A stretch of DNA of 64,000 nt from Pseudomonas sp. StFLB209 (lineage in GTDB: Bacteria > Pseudomonadota > Gammaproteobacteria > Pseudomonadales > Pseudomonadaceae): positions 5,907,001 through 5,971,000 of the forward strand of contig NZ_AP014637.1 of NCBI RefSeq assembly GCF_000829415.1, given 5' to 3'. Position 1 is the first letter of the stretch. The number at the start of each line of letters is the position of its first letter. The notes under the pieces were generated by a model that saw nothing but the letters and a program-made list of their open reading frames with translations, had not been told where the DNA came from and searched no databases. Below, one piece after another: positions 38,844-48,571 of this stretch. A program made the translations under genes and the position numbers.

Positions 38844-39953
38844 ATGCGCGTTCTTCATTTCTTCAAAACCTACTACCCAGACACCACCGGCGGTATCGAG
38901 CAGGTGATGTTCCAGCTGTGCCAGGGCAGCCGCGCCTTTGGCGTGGAAGGCCAGGTGCTGACCCTGAGCCCCGAGCCCTCACCGGCACGTATTCAGGTGG
39001 CGGATCATGAGGTGGTGCGCGTTAAAGAGAACTTCAACCTGGCCTCTACCGGATTCTCCCTGCCGGTGTTTCGCCGGTTCAAGGAAATGGCCGCCGAAGC
39101 CGATCTGGTGCACTTTCATTTTCCGTGGCCGATGATGGACCTGGTGCACTTCGCAACTCGCCACGGGCGCCCAAGCGTATTGAGTTATCACTCCGACATT
39201 ATCAAGCAGCGGACTCTGCTGAAGTTGTATGCGCCGCTCATGAATCAGATGCTCAAGAGCATGGACCGGATTCTGGTGGCCTCCCCCAACTACCAGCGCA
39301 GCAGCGAAACCTTGCAAGCTTTTGCAGACAAAACTGTAGTAGTGCCTTATGGGCTGGACGAGTCGGCCTACCCGCAGGTCTCGCCAGAGCGTCAGGCGCA
39401 CTGGCAGCAGCAAGTACCGGAGAAGTTCTTTCTGTTTGTCGGAGTTTTGCGCTACTACAAAGGCCTGACCACGCTGCTCGATGCCCTGGAAGGTGCGGAC
39501 TACCCGGTGCTGATTCTCGGCGGCGGGCCGCAGGAGCAGGAACTCAAGGCCCATGCCGAGCGCCTGAACTTGCGCAATGTGCGTTTTCTCGGGCGCCTGG
39601 ATGACATCGACAAAGCCTGCCTGCTGCAGCGATGCCATGCCTTGGTATTTCCTTCGCATCTGCGCTCAGAAGCATTCGGCATTTCATTGCTTGAGGCGTC
39701 CATGTACGGCAAGCCAATGATCTCTTGCGAGATCGGCACCGGGACGACCTTTGTGAATATGCATGAAGAAACCGGCCTGGCCATCCCGCCCGAAAACCCG
39801 CAAGCCTTGCGCGAAGCCATGCGTCGGCTGTGGGATGACCGGCAGTTGGCCGAGCGTTTTGGCCAGCAGGCCCGGGCGCGCTTCGAACAGGTGTTCACTG
39901 CCGAGCAGATGTGTGCCACGACCGTGCAGGTTTACCGGGAAGTGCTGAGCTGA
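38844..39953 (+). CDS. GT4 family glycosyltransferase
   Basis: A 369-residue GT-B glycosyltransferase: N-terminal MRVLHFFKTYYPDTTGGIEQ, acceptor-domain HFHFPWPMMDL, and donor-domain KFFLFVGVLRYYKGLTTLLDAL with the EX7E region LRSEAFGISLLEASMYGKPM. In type it resembles the WbpY/WbpZ-like mannosyl- or rhamnosyltransferases that use GDP-sugars, which fits the gmd gene nearby, but the donor is inferred. The start is the ATG at 38844; an AGTACCT-AC-AGGTACT dyad (38826-38841) covers the ribosome-binding AGG and may fold over it. Confidence 0.87.
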   Translation: MRVLHFFKTYYPDTTGGIEQVMFQLCQGSRAFGVEGQVLTLSPEPSPARIQVADHEVVRVKENFNLASTGFSLPVFRRFKEMAAEADLVHFHFPWPMMDLVHFATRHGRPSVLSYHSDIIKQRTLLKLYAPLMNQMLKSMDRILVASPNYQRSSETLQAFADKTVVVPYGLDESAYPQVSPERQAHWQQQVPEKFFLFVGVLRYYKGLTTLLDALEGADYPVLILGGGPQEQELKAHAERLNLRNVRFLGRLDDIDKACLLQRCHALVFPSHLRSEAFGISLLEASMYGKPMISCEIGTGTTFVNMHEETGLAIPPENPQALREAMRRLWDDRQLAERFGQQARARFEQVFTAEQMCATTVQVYREVLS

Positions 39954-40085
39954 GTCGGCAAGAGCATCTACTGTGACTGTGAGGCCGCTTGAGCAAGACG
40001 GATCGCCGCCCGCTCGTTCCACCGTATTTCAGATCAAAATCGGGGTGGGAAGCGGCCATTTGATGGCTATATAGCTAGCTAGCAA
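39954..40085. repeat. Palindromic repeat unit and TAGCTAGC tract
   Basis: No gene. AAGACGGATCGCCGCCCGCTCGTTCCACCGTATTTCAGATC (about 39995-40035) is the third copy of the unit seen at 26.1 and 32.85 kb. It is followed by GGCTATATAGCTAGCTAGC (40065-40083), which ends two bases before the methyltransferase stop. Confidence 0.6.
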
Positions 40086-40694
40086 TCAGGCCGGAAAGTG
40101 CTCGTTGGCCAAGGCCACTACTTGCTCTTCCGTGATCGGTGCCAGAGCCGCAATGGCCCACAGATCATAAGCCGGGTGCGTACGCTGAATCGGCAGGACC
40201 ATATCGAAACCGGCAGCCTGCAGGGAGCCAGTCAATACCTTTTTGGTGAAGCCGCAACGGTGCGCCATGAAGGTATTGCCGTTGGCCATGGCCGGACGAT
40301 GACCGTAGAGAATATCGATCGGGGCGATGGGGCCGGCAGGCGACACATAAGCCGCATCGGTCAGTTTGTCTTCAGCCACCAGCGCACAGACTGATTGCAG
40401 ATCCGGGCAGGTAATGACCACAAATCCGCCAGGCTTGAGCACTCGCTTGAATTCAGCCAATGCCACCGGGACCTCATGGGGATAGAGGTGCTCGATGTTG
40501 TGGCTGGAAAACAGCGCATCCACCGAGGCGTCCTTGACCTGGGACATGTCGGTCATGGTCCCCACGATATCCGGATTGACGCTTTGGTCGATATCGAAGC
40601 GCAGTTCCTGCCATTGCTCAGAAGCAAAGCCCTTGGTGGTACCGCTCTTGTTCTTCGGACCGCAACCTACATGAAGGAAGGTTTTCACAATCAA
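40086..40694 (-). CDS. SAM-dependent methyltransferase, class I
   Basis: A 202-residue methyltransferase: motif I LHVGCGPKNKSG, motif II region ASVDALFSSHNIEHLYPHEV, and post-I FKRVLKPGGFVVITCPDLQSV, all of the Methyltransf_11/UbiE type. A segment GHRPAMANGNTFMAHRCGFT resembles methyltransferases found in polysaccharide loci. It may methylate a sugar in the surface glycan made here, but substrate is inferred from location only. It is divergent from the giant repeat protein gene. Confidence 0.8.
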   Translation of the reverse strand: MIVKTFLHVGCGPKNKSGTTKGFASEQWQELRFDIDQSVNPDIVGTMTDMSQVKDASVDALFSSHNIEHLYPHEVPVALAEFKRVLKPGGFVVITCPDLQSVCALVAEDKLTDAAYVSPAGPIAPIDILYGHRPAMANGNTFMAHRCGFTKKVLTGSLQAAGFDMVLPIQRTHPAYDLWAIAALAPITEEQVVALANEHFPA

Positions 40695-41077
40695 TTACTC
40701 GATCAAGGCCCTTGCTGGCTAGCCAGAGGGTGATGGGGAAGTACTCCGCCGGTCAGCGGGGTTGCCACGCACACTAGGTCAAGAGCCCAAGAGGGTCAAG
40801 GTCAGCCAGGGCACGCTGGCTGACAAGAAAAAGCGCACTTAGAAAACGGATCCAATATTCATGCCATTTACCACAAAAAAATTAATGTCAATAGGTTTTC
40901 ATTCAGTTAATTTTTTATAACCAAAAAGCTATAAAAGGCAAAATGCCACCAGAAATCGGTCTTAATGTTTCAAGAATCCCAGTCGCTAACGATGACACGT
41001 GGGTAACCATTACCCCCTTTTTCCGACCCCGGCGGCAACGCTGACATTGTGGTAATCACCTTAGATAGGACATGCAC
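40695..41077. other. AT-rich promoter region of the giant repeat-protein gene
   Basis: 383 bases between divergent methyltransferase and giant-protein genes, with a distinctly AT-rich core (about 40840-40965). A dyad GGTAA-CCA-TTACC lies at 41002-41014, and a further GGTAA occurs about 45 bases later. Long AT-rich control regions are typical for adhesin genes; I could not assign a particular regulator. Confidence 0.4.
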
Positions 41078-44000
41078 ATGGGCTTTATTTCCTCTTTGAC
41101 TACCGCACAAGTTGCTGCCTTGAGCACCACGACCATTGCCGGTCTGGCGGCAGGAGACATTGCAGACTTCAGCACCGCTCAGATCGCTGCGCTGACCACC
41201 GCGCAGATTCCGGCCTTCAGCAAGGCCAACATCGCGCTGTTCAGCACCGCTCAGGTGCCAGGGTTTACCACCGCGCAAGTCGCGGCATTGACTACCGCGC
41301 AGGTGCCCAGCCTGACGACCGCACAGATCGTTGCACTGAGCACCGCTCAGGTCGCGGCGTTTGAAACTGTTGATTTTGCTGCGCTGCCAGTGGCCAGCGT
41401 TGGTGCCCTGACCACTGCTCAAGTGGCCAACCTGACCACCGCTCAAGTCGTGGCGCTGACCACCGCGCAAGCAGCTGCCTTGAAACCGGCTCAAGCGGCT
41501 GCGCTGACGACTGCACAAATCGTCGCCCTGCAGAACGCTGACCTGGCTGCACTGACCACCGCCTCTGTGGCCGGTCTGACCACCGCACAGGTTGCAGCCC
41601 TGACCACCGCACAAATTCCTGGCCTGACCGTTGCACAGATCGCCGCGCTGCCAACCGCTGATGTCGCGGCACTGACCACCGCCCAGGTCGTCGCCCTGAG
41701 CACCGCTCAAGTGGCGGCGCTGACCACGGCACAAGTTTCCAACCTGACCACCGCTCAGGTCGCCGCACTCGAAACTGTCGACGTCGCCGCGCTGACCAGC
41801 GCCCAGATCGTGGCACTGTCCACGGATCAAGTGGCTGCACTGACCACCGCTCAAGTCGCCGCCCTCAAGCCGACTCAAGTCGCCGCCCTGCAAACCGTTG
41901 ACCTGGCCGCTCTGACCACCGCCCAGGTCGTGGCACTGGGCACCGCTCAGGTCGCAGCACTGACCACCGCTCAAGTGGCCAACCTGACCACTGCCCAAGT
42001 GGCTGCGCTGGAGACCGTTGACTTCGCTGCGTTGTCAGCTACCAACGTCGGCGCACTGACGACCGCCCAAGTGGCCGCCTTGACCACCGCTCAGGTCGTG
42101 GCGCTGACCACCGCTCAGGCTGCTGCGCTGAAGCCAGCCCAGGTTGCTGCCCTGACCACCGCTCAGGTCGCCGCCCTACAAAACGCCGATCTGGCGGCAC
42201 TGACCACCGCAGCCATCGCTGGTCTGACCACCGCACAGGCCGCTGCACTGACCACCGCACAGATCCCAGGCCTGACCGTTGCCCAGATCGCTGCACTGCC
42301 GACTGCTGACGTCGCAGCCCTGACCACCGCCCAGGTCGTCGCCCTGAGCACCGCTCAAGTGGCGGCGCTGACCACGGCACAAGTTTCCAACCTGACCACC
42401 GCTCAGGTCGCCGCACTCGAAACTGTCGACGTGGGTGCTCTGACCACGGCTCAGGTTGTCGCGCTGTCCACCGCTCAGGTCGCGGCCCTGACCACCGCTC
42501 AAGTCGCCGCACTCAAGCCGGCGCAAGTCGCCGCCCTGCAAACCGTCGATGTGGCCGCCCTGACTACCGATCAAGTGGCTGCACTGGGTACTGCCCAAGT
42601 GGCTGCACTGACCACCGCTCAAGTGGCCAACCTGACCACCGCTCAAGTCGCCGCGCTGGAAACCGTTGACTTCGCAGCCCTGTCAGTTGCCAACATCGGC
42701 GCACTGACTACCGCCCAAGTGGCCGCGCTGACCACGGCTCAAGTCGTCGCACTGAGCACTGCTCAAGCCGCGGCACTGAAGCCAGCCCAGGTCGCGGCCC
42801 TGACGACCGCTCAGGTCGCTGCACTGCAAAACGCCGACCTTGCTGCCCTGACCACGGCGGCTGTCGCCGGTCTGACCACTGCCCAAGTGGCCGCGCTGAC
42901 CACCGCTCAGGTGCCAGGCCTGACCGTTGCCCAGATCGCCGCGCTGCCAACCGCTGACGTCGCAGCCCTGACCACCGCCCAGGTTGTCGCCTTGAGCACC
43001 GCTCAAGTCGCCGCATTGACCACCGCTCAAGTCGCTAACCTGACCACGGCTCAAGTCGCCGCACTGGAAACCGTTGATGTCGGTGCACTGACCAGCGCCC
43101 AGCTGGTGGCGCTGACCACGGCTCAAGTGGCAGCTCTGACGACCGCTCAAGTCGCCGCTCTCAAACCGACGCAGATCAGCGCCCTGGAAAACGCCGATGT
43201 CGCCGCGCTGACCACCGCTCAAGTAGTCGCACTGGGCACCGCTCAAGTCGCTGCGCTGAAAACCGCTCAGGTCGCGGCACTGACCACTGCACAAGTCGCT
43301 GCACTGGAAACGGCTGATATTGCCGCTCTGCCAGCGGCCAGCGTCGCTGCGCTGACCACTGCACAGGTCGCTGCACTGACCACCGGCCAGGTTGTCGCGC
43401 TGACTACTGCTCAAGTGGCTGCACTGACCACCACACAGGTTTCCAACCTGACCACCGCTCAGGTGGCCGCGCTGGAAACTGTCGACGTCGGTGCCCTGAC
43501 CACCGCTCAGGTTGTCGCGCTGTCCACCGCTCAGGTCGCTGCACTGACCACCGCTCAGGTCGCCGCCCTTAAGCCGGCCCAGATCAGCGCCCTGCAAACT
43601 GTTGACTTGGCCGCCCTGACCACCGCTCAGGTGGTGGCACTGGGCACCGCTCAAGTGGCCGCACTGACCACCGCTCAAGTGGCTGCACTGACCACCGCGC
43701 AGGTCGCCGCACTGGAAACCGTTGACTTCGCAGCGTTGCCAGCCGCCAGTATCGGTGCTCTGACCACTGCTCAGGTCGCCGCCCTGACTACCGACCAGGT
43801 CGTTGCCTTGACCACCGCTCAGGCGGCTGCACTGAAACCGGCCCAGGTTGCTGCACTGACCACCGCTCAGGTCGCGGCACTGCAGAACGCCGACCTCGCA
43901 GCGCTGACCACTGCAGCTGTCGCCGGTCTGACCACTGCTCAAGTAGCGGCGCTGACCACCGCTCAAGTGCCAGGCCTGACCGCTGCCCAGATCGCCGCGC

Positions 44001-47000
44001 TGCCAACCGCAGACGTGGCCGCATTGACCACCGCCCAGGTTGTCGCTTTGAGCACCGCTCAAGTGGCCGCATTGACCACGGCTCAAGTCGCTAACCTGAC
44101 CACGGCTCAAGTGGCCGCACTGGAAACCGTTGATGTCGGTGCACTGACCAGCGCCCAGCTGGTGGCGCTGACCACGGCTCAAGTGGCTGCTCTGACGACG
44201 GCTCAAGTCGCCGCTCTCAAACCGACGCAGATCAGCGCCCTGGAAAACGCCGATGTCGCTGCCCTGACCACCGCTCAGGTCGTGGCCTTGGGCACCGCAC
44301 AAGTGGCGGCGCTGAAAACGTCTCAGGTTGCTGCACTGACCACCGCTCAAGTCGCTGCACTGGAAACGGCTGATATTGCTGCTCTGCCTGCGGCCAGCGT
44401 TGCCGCGCTGACCACTGCCCAGGTTGCTGCACTGACCACCGGCCAGGTTGTCGCGCTGACGACCGCTCAAGTGGCTGCACTGACCACCACGCAGGTTTCC
44501 AACCTGACCACCGCTCAGGTGGCCGCGCTGGAAACCGCTGATGTCGGTGCACTGACCACCGCTCAGGTTGTCGCGCTGTCCACCGCCCAGGTCGCTGCAC
44601 TGACTACCGCTCAAGTCGCGGCTCTCAAGCCAACTCAGGTGGCTGCGCTGCAAACCGTTGACCTGGCCGCCCTGACCACCGCCCAAGTGGTTGCACTGGG
44701 TACCGCTCAAGTGGCCGCGCTGACCACGGCTCAAGTGGCTGCACTGACCACTGCCCAGGTTGCCGCGCTGGAAACGGTCGATGTTGCTGCCCTGCCAGCC
44801 GCCAGCGTCGGTGCCCTGACCACTGCACAGGTCGCCGCACTGACTACCGGCCAGGTCGTTGCCTTGACCACCGCTCAGGCGGCTGCGCTGAAGCCGGCCC
44901 AGGTTGCTGCCCTGACCACCGCTCAGGTCGCCGCACTGCAAAACGCTGATCTCGCAGCCCTGACCACGGCGGCTGTCGCCGGTCTGACTACAGCCCAAGT
45001 AGCTGCTCTGACCACCGCTCAGGTGCCAGGCCTGACCGCTGCCCAGATCGCCGCGCTGCCAACCGCAGACGTCGCAGCCCTGACCACCGCCCAGGTCGTG
45101 GCCCTGAGCACCGCTCAAGTCGCCGCATTGACCACCGCTCAAGTGGCCAACCTGACCACGGCTCAAGTGGCCGCGCTGGAAACTGTCGACGTGGGTGCAC
45201 TGACCACCGCTCAGGTTGTCGCGCTGGGCACCGCTCAGGTTGCAGCACTGACCACCGCTCAAGTCGCGGCCCTCAAGCCGGCCCAGATCACCGCCTTGCA
45301 AACCGTTGACCTGGCCGCGCTGACCACCGATCAAGTCGCAGCGCTGGGTACTGCCCAAGTCGCGGCTCTGACCACCGCTCAAGTGGCTGCACTGACGACT
45401 GCCCAGGTCGCTGCACTGGAAACGGCTGATCTGGCGGCTCTGTCGGCAGCCAATGTCGGTGCATTGACCACCGCTCAGGTCGCCGCACTGACTACCGGCC
45501 AGGTCGTCGCTCTGACCACCGCTCAGGCGGCTGCACTGAAACCGGCCCAGGTCGCAGCCCTGACCACCGCTCAGGTCGCCGCCCTGCAAAACGCCGACCT
45601 TGCTGCCCTGACTACGGCGGCTGTGGCCGGTCTGACCACTGCGCAAGTGGCGGCGCTGACCACCGCTCAGGTGCCAGGCCTGACCGCTGCCCAGATCGCT
45701 GCCCTGCCAACCGCAGACGTGGCCGCATTGACCACCGCCCAGGTTGTCGCCTTGAGCACCGCTCAAGTGGCCGCATTGACCACCGCTCAAGTGGCCAATC
45801 TGACCACTGCTCAAGTCGCCGCACTGGAGACCGTCGACGTTGGTGCACTGACCAACGCCCAGCTGGTGGCGCTGACCACGGCTCAAGTGGCCAACCTGAC
45901 CACCGCTCAAGTCGCCGCACTCAAACCAACGCAGATCAGCGCCCTGGAAAACGCCGATGTCGCGGCCCTGACCACCGCTCAGGTCGTGGCCTTGGGCACC
46001 GCACAAGTGGCGGCGCTGAAAACATCTCAGGTTGCTGCACTGACCACCGCTCAAGTCGCTGCACTGGAAACGGCTGATATTGCTGCTCTGCCTGCGGCCA
46101 GCGTTGCCGCGCTGACCACTGCCCAGGTTGCTGCACTGACCACCGGCCAGGTTGTCGCGCTGACGACCGCTCAAGTGGCTGCACTGACCACCACGCAGGT
46201 TTCCAACCTGACCACCGCTCAGGTGGCCGCGCTGGAAACCGCTGATGTCGGCGCACTGACCACCGCCCAGGTCGTCGCCCTGAGCACGGCTCAGGTTGCT
46301 GCACTGACCACCGCTCAAGTCGCGGCTCTCAAGCCAACTCAAGTCGCCGCTCTGCAAACCGTTGACCTGGCCGCTCTGACCACCGCTCAGGTGGTGGCAC
46401 TGGGTACCGCTCAGGTCGCAGCACTGACCACCGCTCAAGTGGCTGCACTGACCACTGCGCAGATCGCCGCACTGGAAACCGTTGACTTCGCAGCGTTGCC
46501 AGCCGCCAGCGTCGGTGCCCTGACCACCGCTCAGGTCGCCGCCCTGACTACCGACCAGGTCGTTGCCTTGACCACCGCTCAGGCGGCTGCACTGAAACCG
46601 GCCCAGGTTGCTGCACTGACCACCGCTCAGGTCGCCGCACTGCAAAACGCCGACCTCGCAGCGCTGACCACGGCGGCTGTGGCCGGTCTGACCACCGCAC
46701 AAGCGGCGGCGCTGACCACCGCTCAGGTGCCAGGCCTGACCGCTGCCCAGATCGCGGCACTGCCAACCGCAGACGTGGCCGCCCTGACCACCGCCCAGGT
46801 TGTCGCCTTGAGCACCGCTCAAGTCGCCGCCCTGACCACGGCTCAAGTCGCTAACCTGACCACCGCTCAAGTGGCGGCACTGGAAACTGTCGATGTCGGT
46901 GCACTGACCAGCGCCCAGCTGGTGGCGCTGACCACGGCTCAAGTGGCTGCCCTGACGACTGCTCAAGTCGCCGCTCTCAAGCCGACTCAGATCAGCGCCC

Positions 47001-48493
47001 TGGAAAACGCCGATGTGGCTGCCCTGACCACCGCTCAAGTGGTTGCGCTGGGCACCGCGCAAGTGGCCGCGCTGAAGACCGCTCAGGTCGCTGCGTTGAC
47101 CACCGCTCAGGTGGTTGCACTGGAAACCGCTGACCTCGCTGCTCTGCCTGCGGCCAGCGTTGCCGCGCTGACCACTGCCCAGGCGGCCGCACTGACCACT
47201 GGCCAAATCGTCGCACTGAGTACTGCTCAAGTCGCGGCACTGACCACCACTCAAGTGGCCAACCTGACCACCACACAGGTGGCGGCACTGGAAACTGCGG
47301 ACGTTGCAGCCCTCACCACGGCTCAGATCGTCGCGCTGACCACCGCTCACGTGGCCGCTCTGACCACCGCACAGGTTGTGGCTCTCACCGCGACTCAGTT
47401 CAGCGCCATGCAGACGGCTGATATTGCAGCGCTGACCACCGCTCAGATCGCCGCGATTCAGACGACCGACACGGCCGCACTGACCACGGCCCAAGTGGCT
47501 GCTCTGACCACCACGCAGATCACGGCACTGACCACCGCTCAGTTGTCGAATCTGAGCATGACCCAGGTCAACGCATTCACCACCGCACAGATTCAAGCGA
47601 TGAATGCCGCCCAGGTCGATGCCATGGCGCTGTCGACTCCGCTGGTTCTGGACCTCAACGGTGACGGCGTGCAGACCTCGCATCTGCTCAACGGCACTCG
47701 CTTTGACCTGAACGCCGACGGCCATAAAGAAAATACCGGCTGGACTGCTGGTGGCGATGGCCTGCTGGTTCTGGACGTCAATGGCGACGGCCAGGTCAAC
47801 AATGGTTCCGAGCTGTTCGGTTCGTCCTTCCGCCTGCCTGACGGCTCGCTGGCCAAGGACGGTTTCCAGGCTCTGCAAAGCCTGGACAGCAACGGTGATG
47901 GCGTGATCAATGCCGGTGACCAACTGTTCAGCGCCCTGCAAGTCTGGGTCGACAGCAACAACGATGGGGTCAGCGACGCCGGCGAGCTGCACAGCCTGAA
48001 AGATCTGGGTATCACTCAGTTCAATCTGGATGCGGCCAAGACCACCGAGTTGAACCACGGCAACCTGATCGGCCTGCAAGCCAGCTTCGAGACCAGCGAT
48101 GGTCAGAGCCACACCATTGCCGACGTCTGGTTCCATACCCAGGCCGGCGGTAACCAGTCTCTGGACCTGACGCAACTCAATGCTGCCGTGGTTGGCAAAC
48201 TGGGCGCGATCGATCTGGCGAGTGACAATGGTGAGGCCACCAGCCTGACCGTCGACGCCAAGGCCGTCGCGCAACTGGGCCAGGCCGGCCAGGTGGATCT
48301 GGGCAACGGTGCAGCTGCGCCGGTGCAGATGATCATCAACGGCGACCAGAACGACAGCGTGCACATCCAGGGCGCCACTGGCGAGTGGCAAGCAGCCGGT
48401 ACCGCCACCATCGATGGCACCAGCTACAACGTGTACAACGAGGGTGACGTGCAACTGCTGGTCGCCACTGACGTTCACACTTGGATTAACTGA
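41078..48493 (+). CDS. Giant octapeptide-repeat surface protein, probable type I secreted adhesin
   Basis: A 2471-residue protein without cysteine or signal peptide. After MGF, residues 4-2179 are 272 consecutive octapeptides with consensus V-A-A-L-T-T-A-Q; positions 1 and 4 are hydrophobic, 5-6 mostly Thr/Ser, and 8 is Gln, Asp or Asn. Residues about 2180-2471 form a different region. It has four EF-hand/dockerin-like Ca-binding loops (DLNGDGVQ, DVNGDGQVNNGSELFG, DSNGDGVINAGD, DSNNDGVSDAGEL) and a C-terminal domain (VQMIINGDQNDSVHI, TIDGTSYNVYNEGDVQLLV, ending VHTWIN) like that of large RTX/Bap-type adhesins exported by type I systems. The ATG at 41078 is chosen because AGGA lies 7 bases upstream; the ATG at 41072 is too close to it. 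Directly followed by a GT41 glycosyltransferase and flanked by two type I secretion systems. Confidence 0.8.
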   Translation: MGFISSLTTAQVAALSTTTIAGLAAGDIADFSTAQIAALTTAQIPAFSKANIALFSTAQVPGFTTAQVAALTTAQVPSLTTAQIVALSTAQVAAFETVDFAALPVASVGALTTAQVANLTTAQVVALTTAQAAALKPAQAAALTTAQIVALQNADLAALTTASVAGLTTAQVAALTTAQIPGLTVAQIAALPTADVAALTTAQVVALSTAQVAALTTAQVSNLTTAQVAALETVDVAALTSAQIVALSTDQVAALTTAQVAALKPTQVAALQTVDLAALTTAQVVALGTAQVAALTTAQVANLTTAQVAALETVDFAALSATNVGALTTAQVAALTTAQVVALTTAQAAALKPAQVAALTTAQVAALQNADLAALTTAAIAGLTTAQAAALTTAQIPGLTVAQIAALPTADVAALTTAQVVALSTAQVAALTTAQVSNLTTAQVAALETVDVGALTTAQVVALSTAQVAALTTAQVAALKPAQVAALQTVDVAALTTDQVAALGTAQVAALTTAQVANLTTAQVAALETVDFAALSVANIGALTTAQVAALTTAQVVALSTAQAAALKPAQVAALTTAQVAALQNADLAALTTAAVAGLTTAQVAALTTAQVPGLTVAQIAALPTADVAALTTAQVVALSTAQVAALTTAQVANLTTAQVAALETVDVGALTSAQLVALTTAQVAALTTAQVAALKPTQISALENADVAALTTAQVVALGTAQVAALKTAQVAALTTAQVAALETADIAALPAASVAALTTAQVAALTTGQVVALTTAQVAALTTTQVSNLTTAQVAALETVDVGALTTAQVVALSTAQVAALTTAQVAALKPAQISALQTVDLAALTTAQVVALGTAQVAALTTAQVAALTTAQVAALETVDFAALPAASIGALTTAQVAALTTDQVVALTTAQAAALKPAQVAALTTAQVAALQNADLAALTTAAVAGLTTAQVAALTTAQVPGLTAAQIAALPTADVAALTTAQVVALSTAQVAALTTAQVANLTTAQVAALETVDVGALTSAQLVALTTAQVAALTTAQVAALKPTQISALENADVAALTTAQVVALGTAQVAALKTSQVAALTTAQVAALETADIAALPAASVAALTTAQVAALTTGQVVALTTAQVAALTTTQVSNLTTAQVAALETADVGALTTAQVVALSTAQVAALTTAQVAALKPTQVAALQTVDLAALTTAQVVALGTAQVAALTTAQVAALTTAQVAALETVDVAALPAASVGALTTAQVAALTTGQVVALTTAQAAALKPAQVAALTTAQVAALQNADLAALTTAAVAGLTTAQVAALTTAQVPGLTAAQIAALPTADVAALTTAQVVALSTAQVAALTTAQVANLTTAQVAALETVDVGALTTAQVVALGTAQVAALTTAQVAALKPAQITALQTVDLAALTTDQVAALGTAQVAALTTAQVAALTTAQVAALETADLAALSAANVGALTTAQVAALTTGQVVALTTAQAAALKPAQVAALTTAQVAALQNADLAALTTAAVAGLTTAQVAALTTAQVPGLTAAQIAALPTADVAALTTAQVVALSTAQVAALTTAQVANLTTAQVAALETVDVGALTNAQLVALTTAQVANLTTAQVAALKPTQISALENADVAALTTAQVVALGTAQVAALKTSQVAALTTAQVAALETADIAALPAASVAALTTAQVAALTTGQVVALTTAQVAALTTTQVSNLTTAQVAALETADVGALTTAQVVALSTAQVAALTTAQVAALKPTQVAALQTVDLAALTTAQVVALGTAQVAALTTAQVAALTTAQIAALETVDFAALPAASVGALTTAQVAALTTDQVVALTTAQAAALKPAQVAALTTAQVAALQNADLAALTTAAVAGLTTAQAAALTTAQVPGLTAAQIAALPTADVAALTTAQVVALSTAQVAALTTAQVANLTTAQVAALETVDVGALTSAQLVALTTAQVAALTTAQVAALKPTQISALENADVAALTTAQVVALGTAQVAALKTAQVAALTTAQVVALETADLAALPAASVAALTTAQAAALTTGQIVALSTAQVAALTTTQVANLTTTQVAALETADVAALTTAQIVALTTAHVAALTTAQVVALTATQFSAMQTADIAALTTAQIAAIQTTDTAALTTAQVAALTTTQITALTTAQLSNLSMTQVNAFTTAQIQAMNAAQVDAMALSTPLVLDLNGDGVQTSHLLNGTRFDLNADGHKENTGWTAGGDGLLVLDVNGDGQVNNGSELFGSSFRLPDGSLAKDGFQALQSLDSNGDGVINAGDQLFSALQVWVDSNNDGVSDAGELHSLKDLGITQFNLDAAKTTELNHGNLIGLQASFETSDGQSHTIADVWFHTQAGGNQSLDLTQLNAAVVGKLGAIDLASDNGEATSLTVDAKAVAQLGQAGQVDLGNGAAAPVQMIINGDQNDSVHIQGATGEWQAAGTATIDGTSYNVYNEGDVQLLVATDVHTWIN
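41087..47614 (+). repeat. 272 tandem 24-bp units with 648/408-bp higher-order periods
   Basis: Exactly 6528 bases, in 24-bp units encoding octapeptides. Variant octads (ETVD/ETAD followed by xAALPAAS-like) mark higher-order units beginning at 41372, 42020, 42668, 43316, 43724, 44372, 44780, 45428, 46076, 46484 and 47132. The spacings are therefore 648 bp (27 octads) or 408 bp (17 octads), the shorter unit lacking an internal block of ten octads. Near-identity of units at DNA level indicates growth by duplication and recombination. Confidence 0.92.
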
Positions 48494-48523
48494 TATTCAG
48501 TGTTAAACCTTTGATAGACCTTG

Positions 48524-48555
48524 ATACCGGACTCGCAAGAGTCCGGTATTTTTTT
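48524..48555 (+). terminator. Intrinsic terminator between the giant gene and the GT41 gene
   Basis: ATACCGGACTC-GCAA-GAGTCCGGTAT followed by a run of Ts. It sits 30 bases after the giant gene stop and only 16 bases before the GT41 start codon, so it should reduce but may not abolish read-through into the glycosyltransferase gene. Confidence 0.88.
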
Positions 48556-48571
48556 ATGGGTGGAGCCCTGA

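Noticed and set aside
40970..41998. Antisense open frame over the start of the giant gene
   Set aside because: Same repeat artefact (GGQ/HLSGGQ-rich), extending into the promoter region.
41087..47614. Repeat array considered as a CRISPR or satellite
   Set aside because: Units are 24 bp, codon-phased and uninterrupted, with no spacers; they encode octapeptides in one frame.
42683..48478. 1931-codon open frame on the minus strand opposite the giant gene (His/Gln/Ser/Gly-rich)
   Set aside because: It exists only because the 24-bp repeat on the plus strand has no stops in that antisense frame; composition is not protein-like and the plus-strand product has a coherent domain end and ribosome-binding site.
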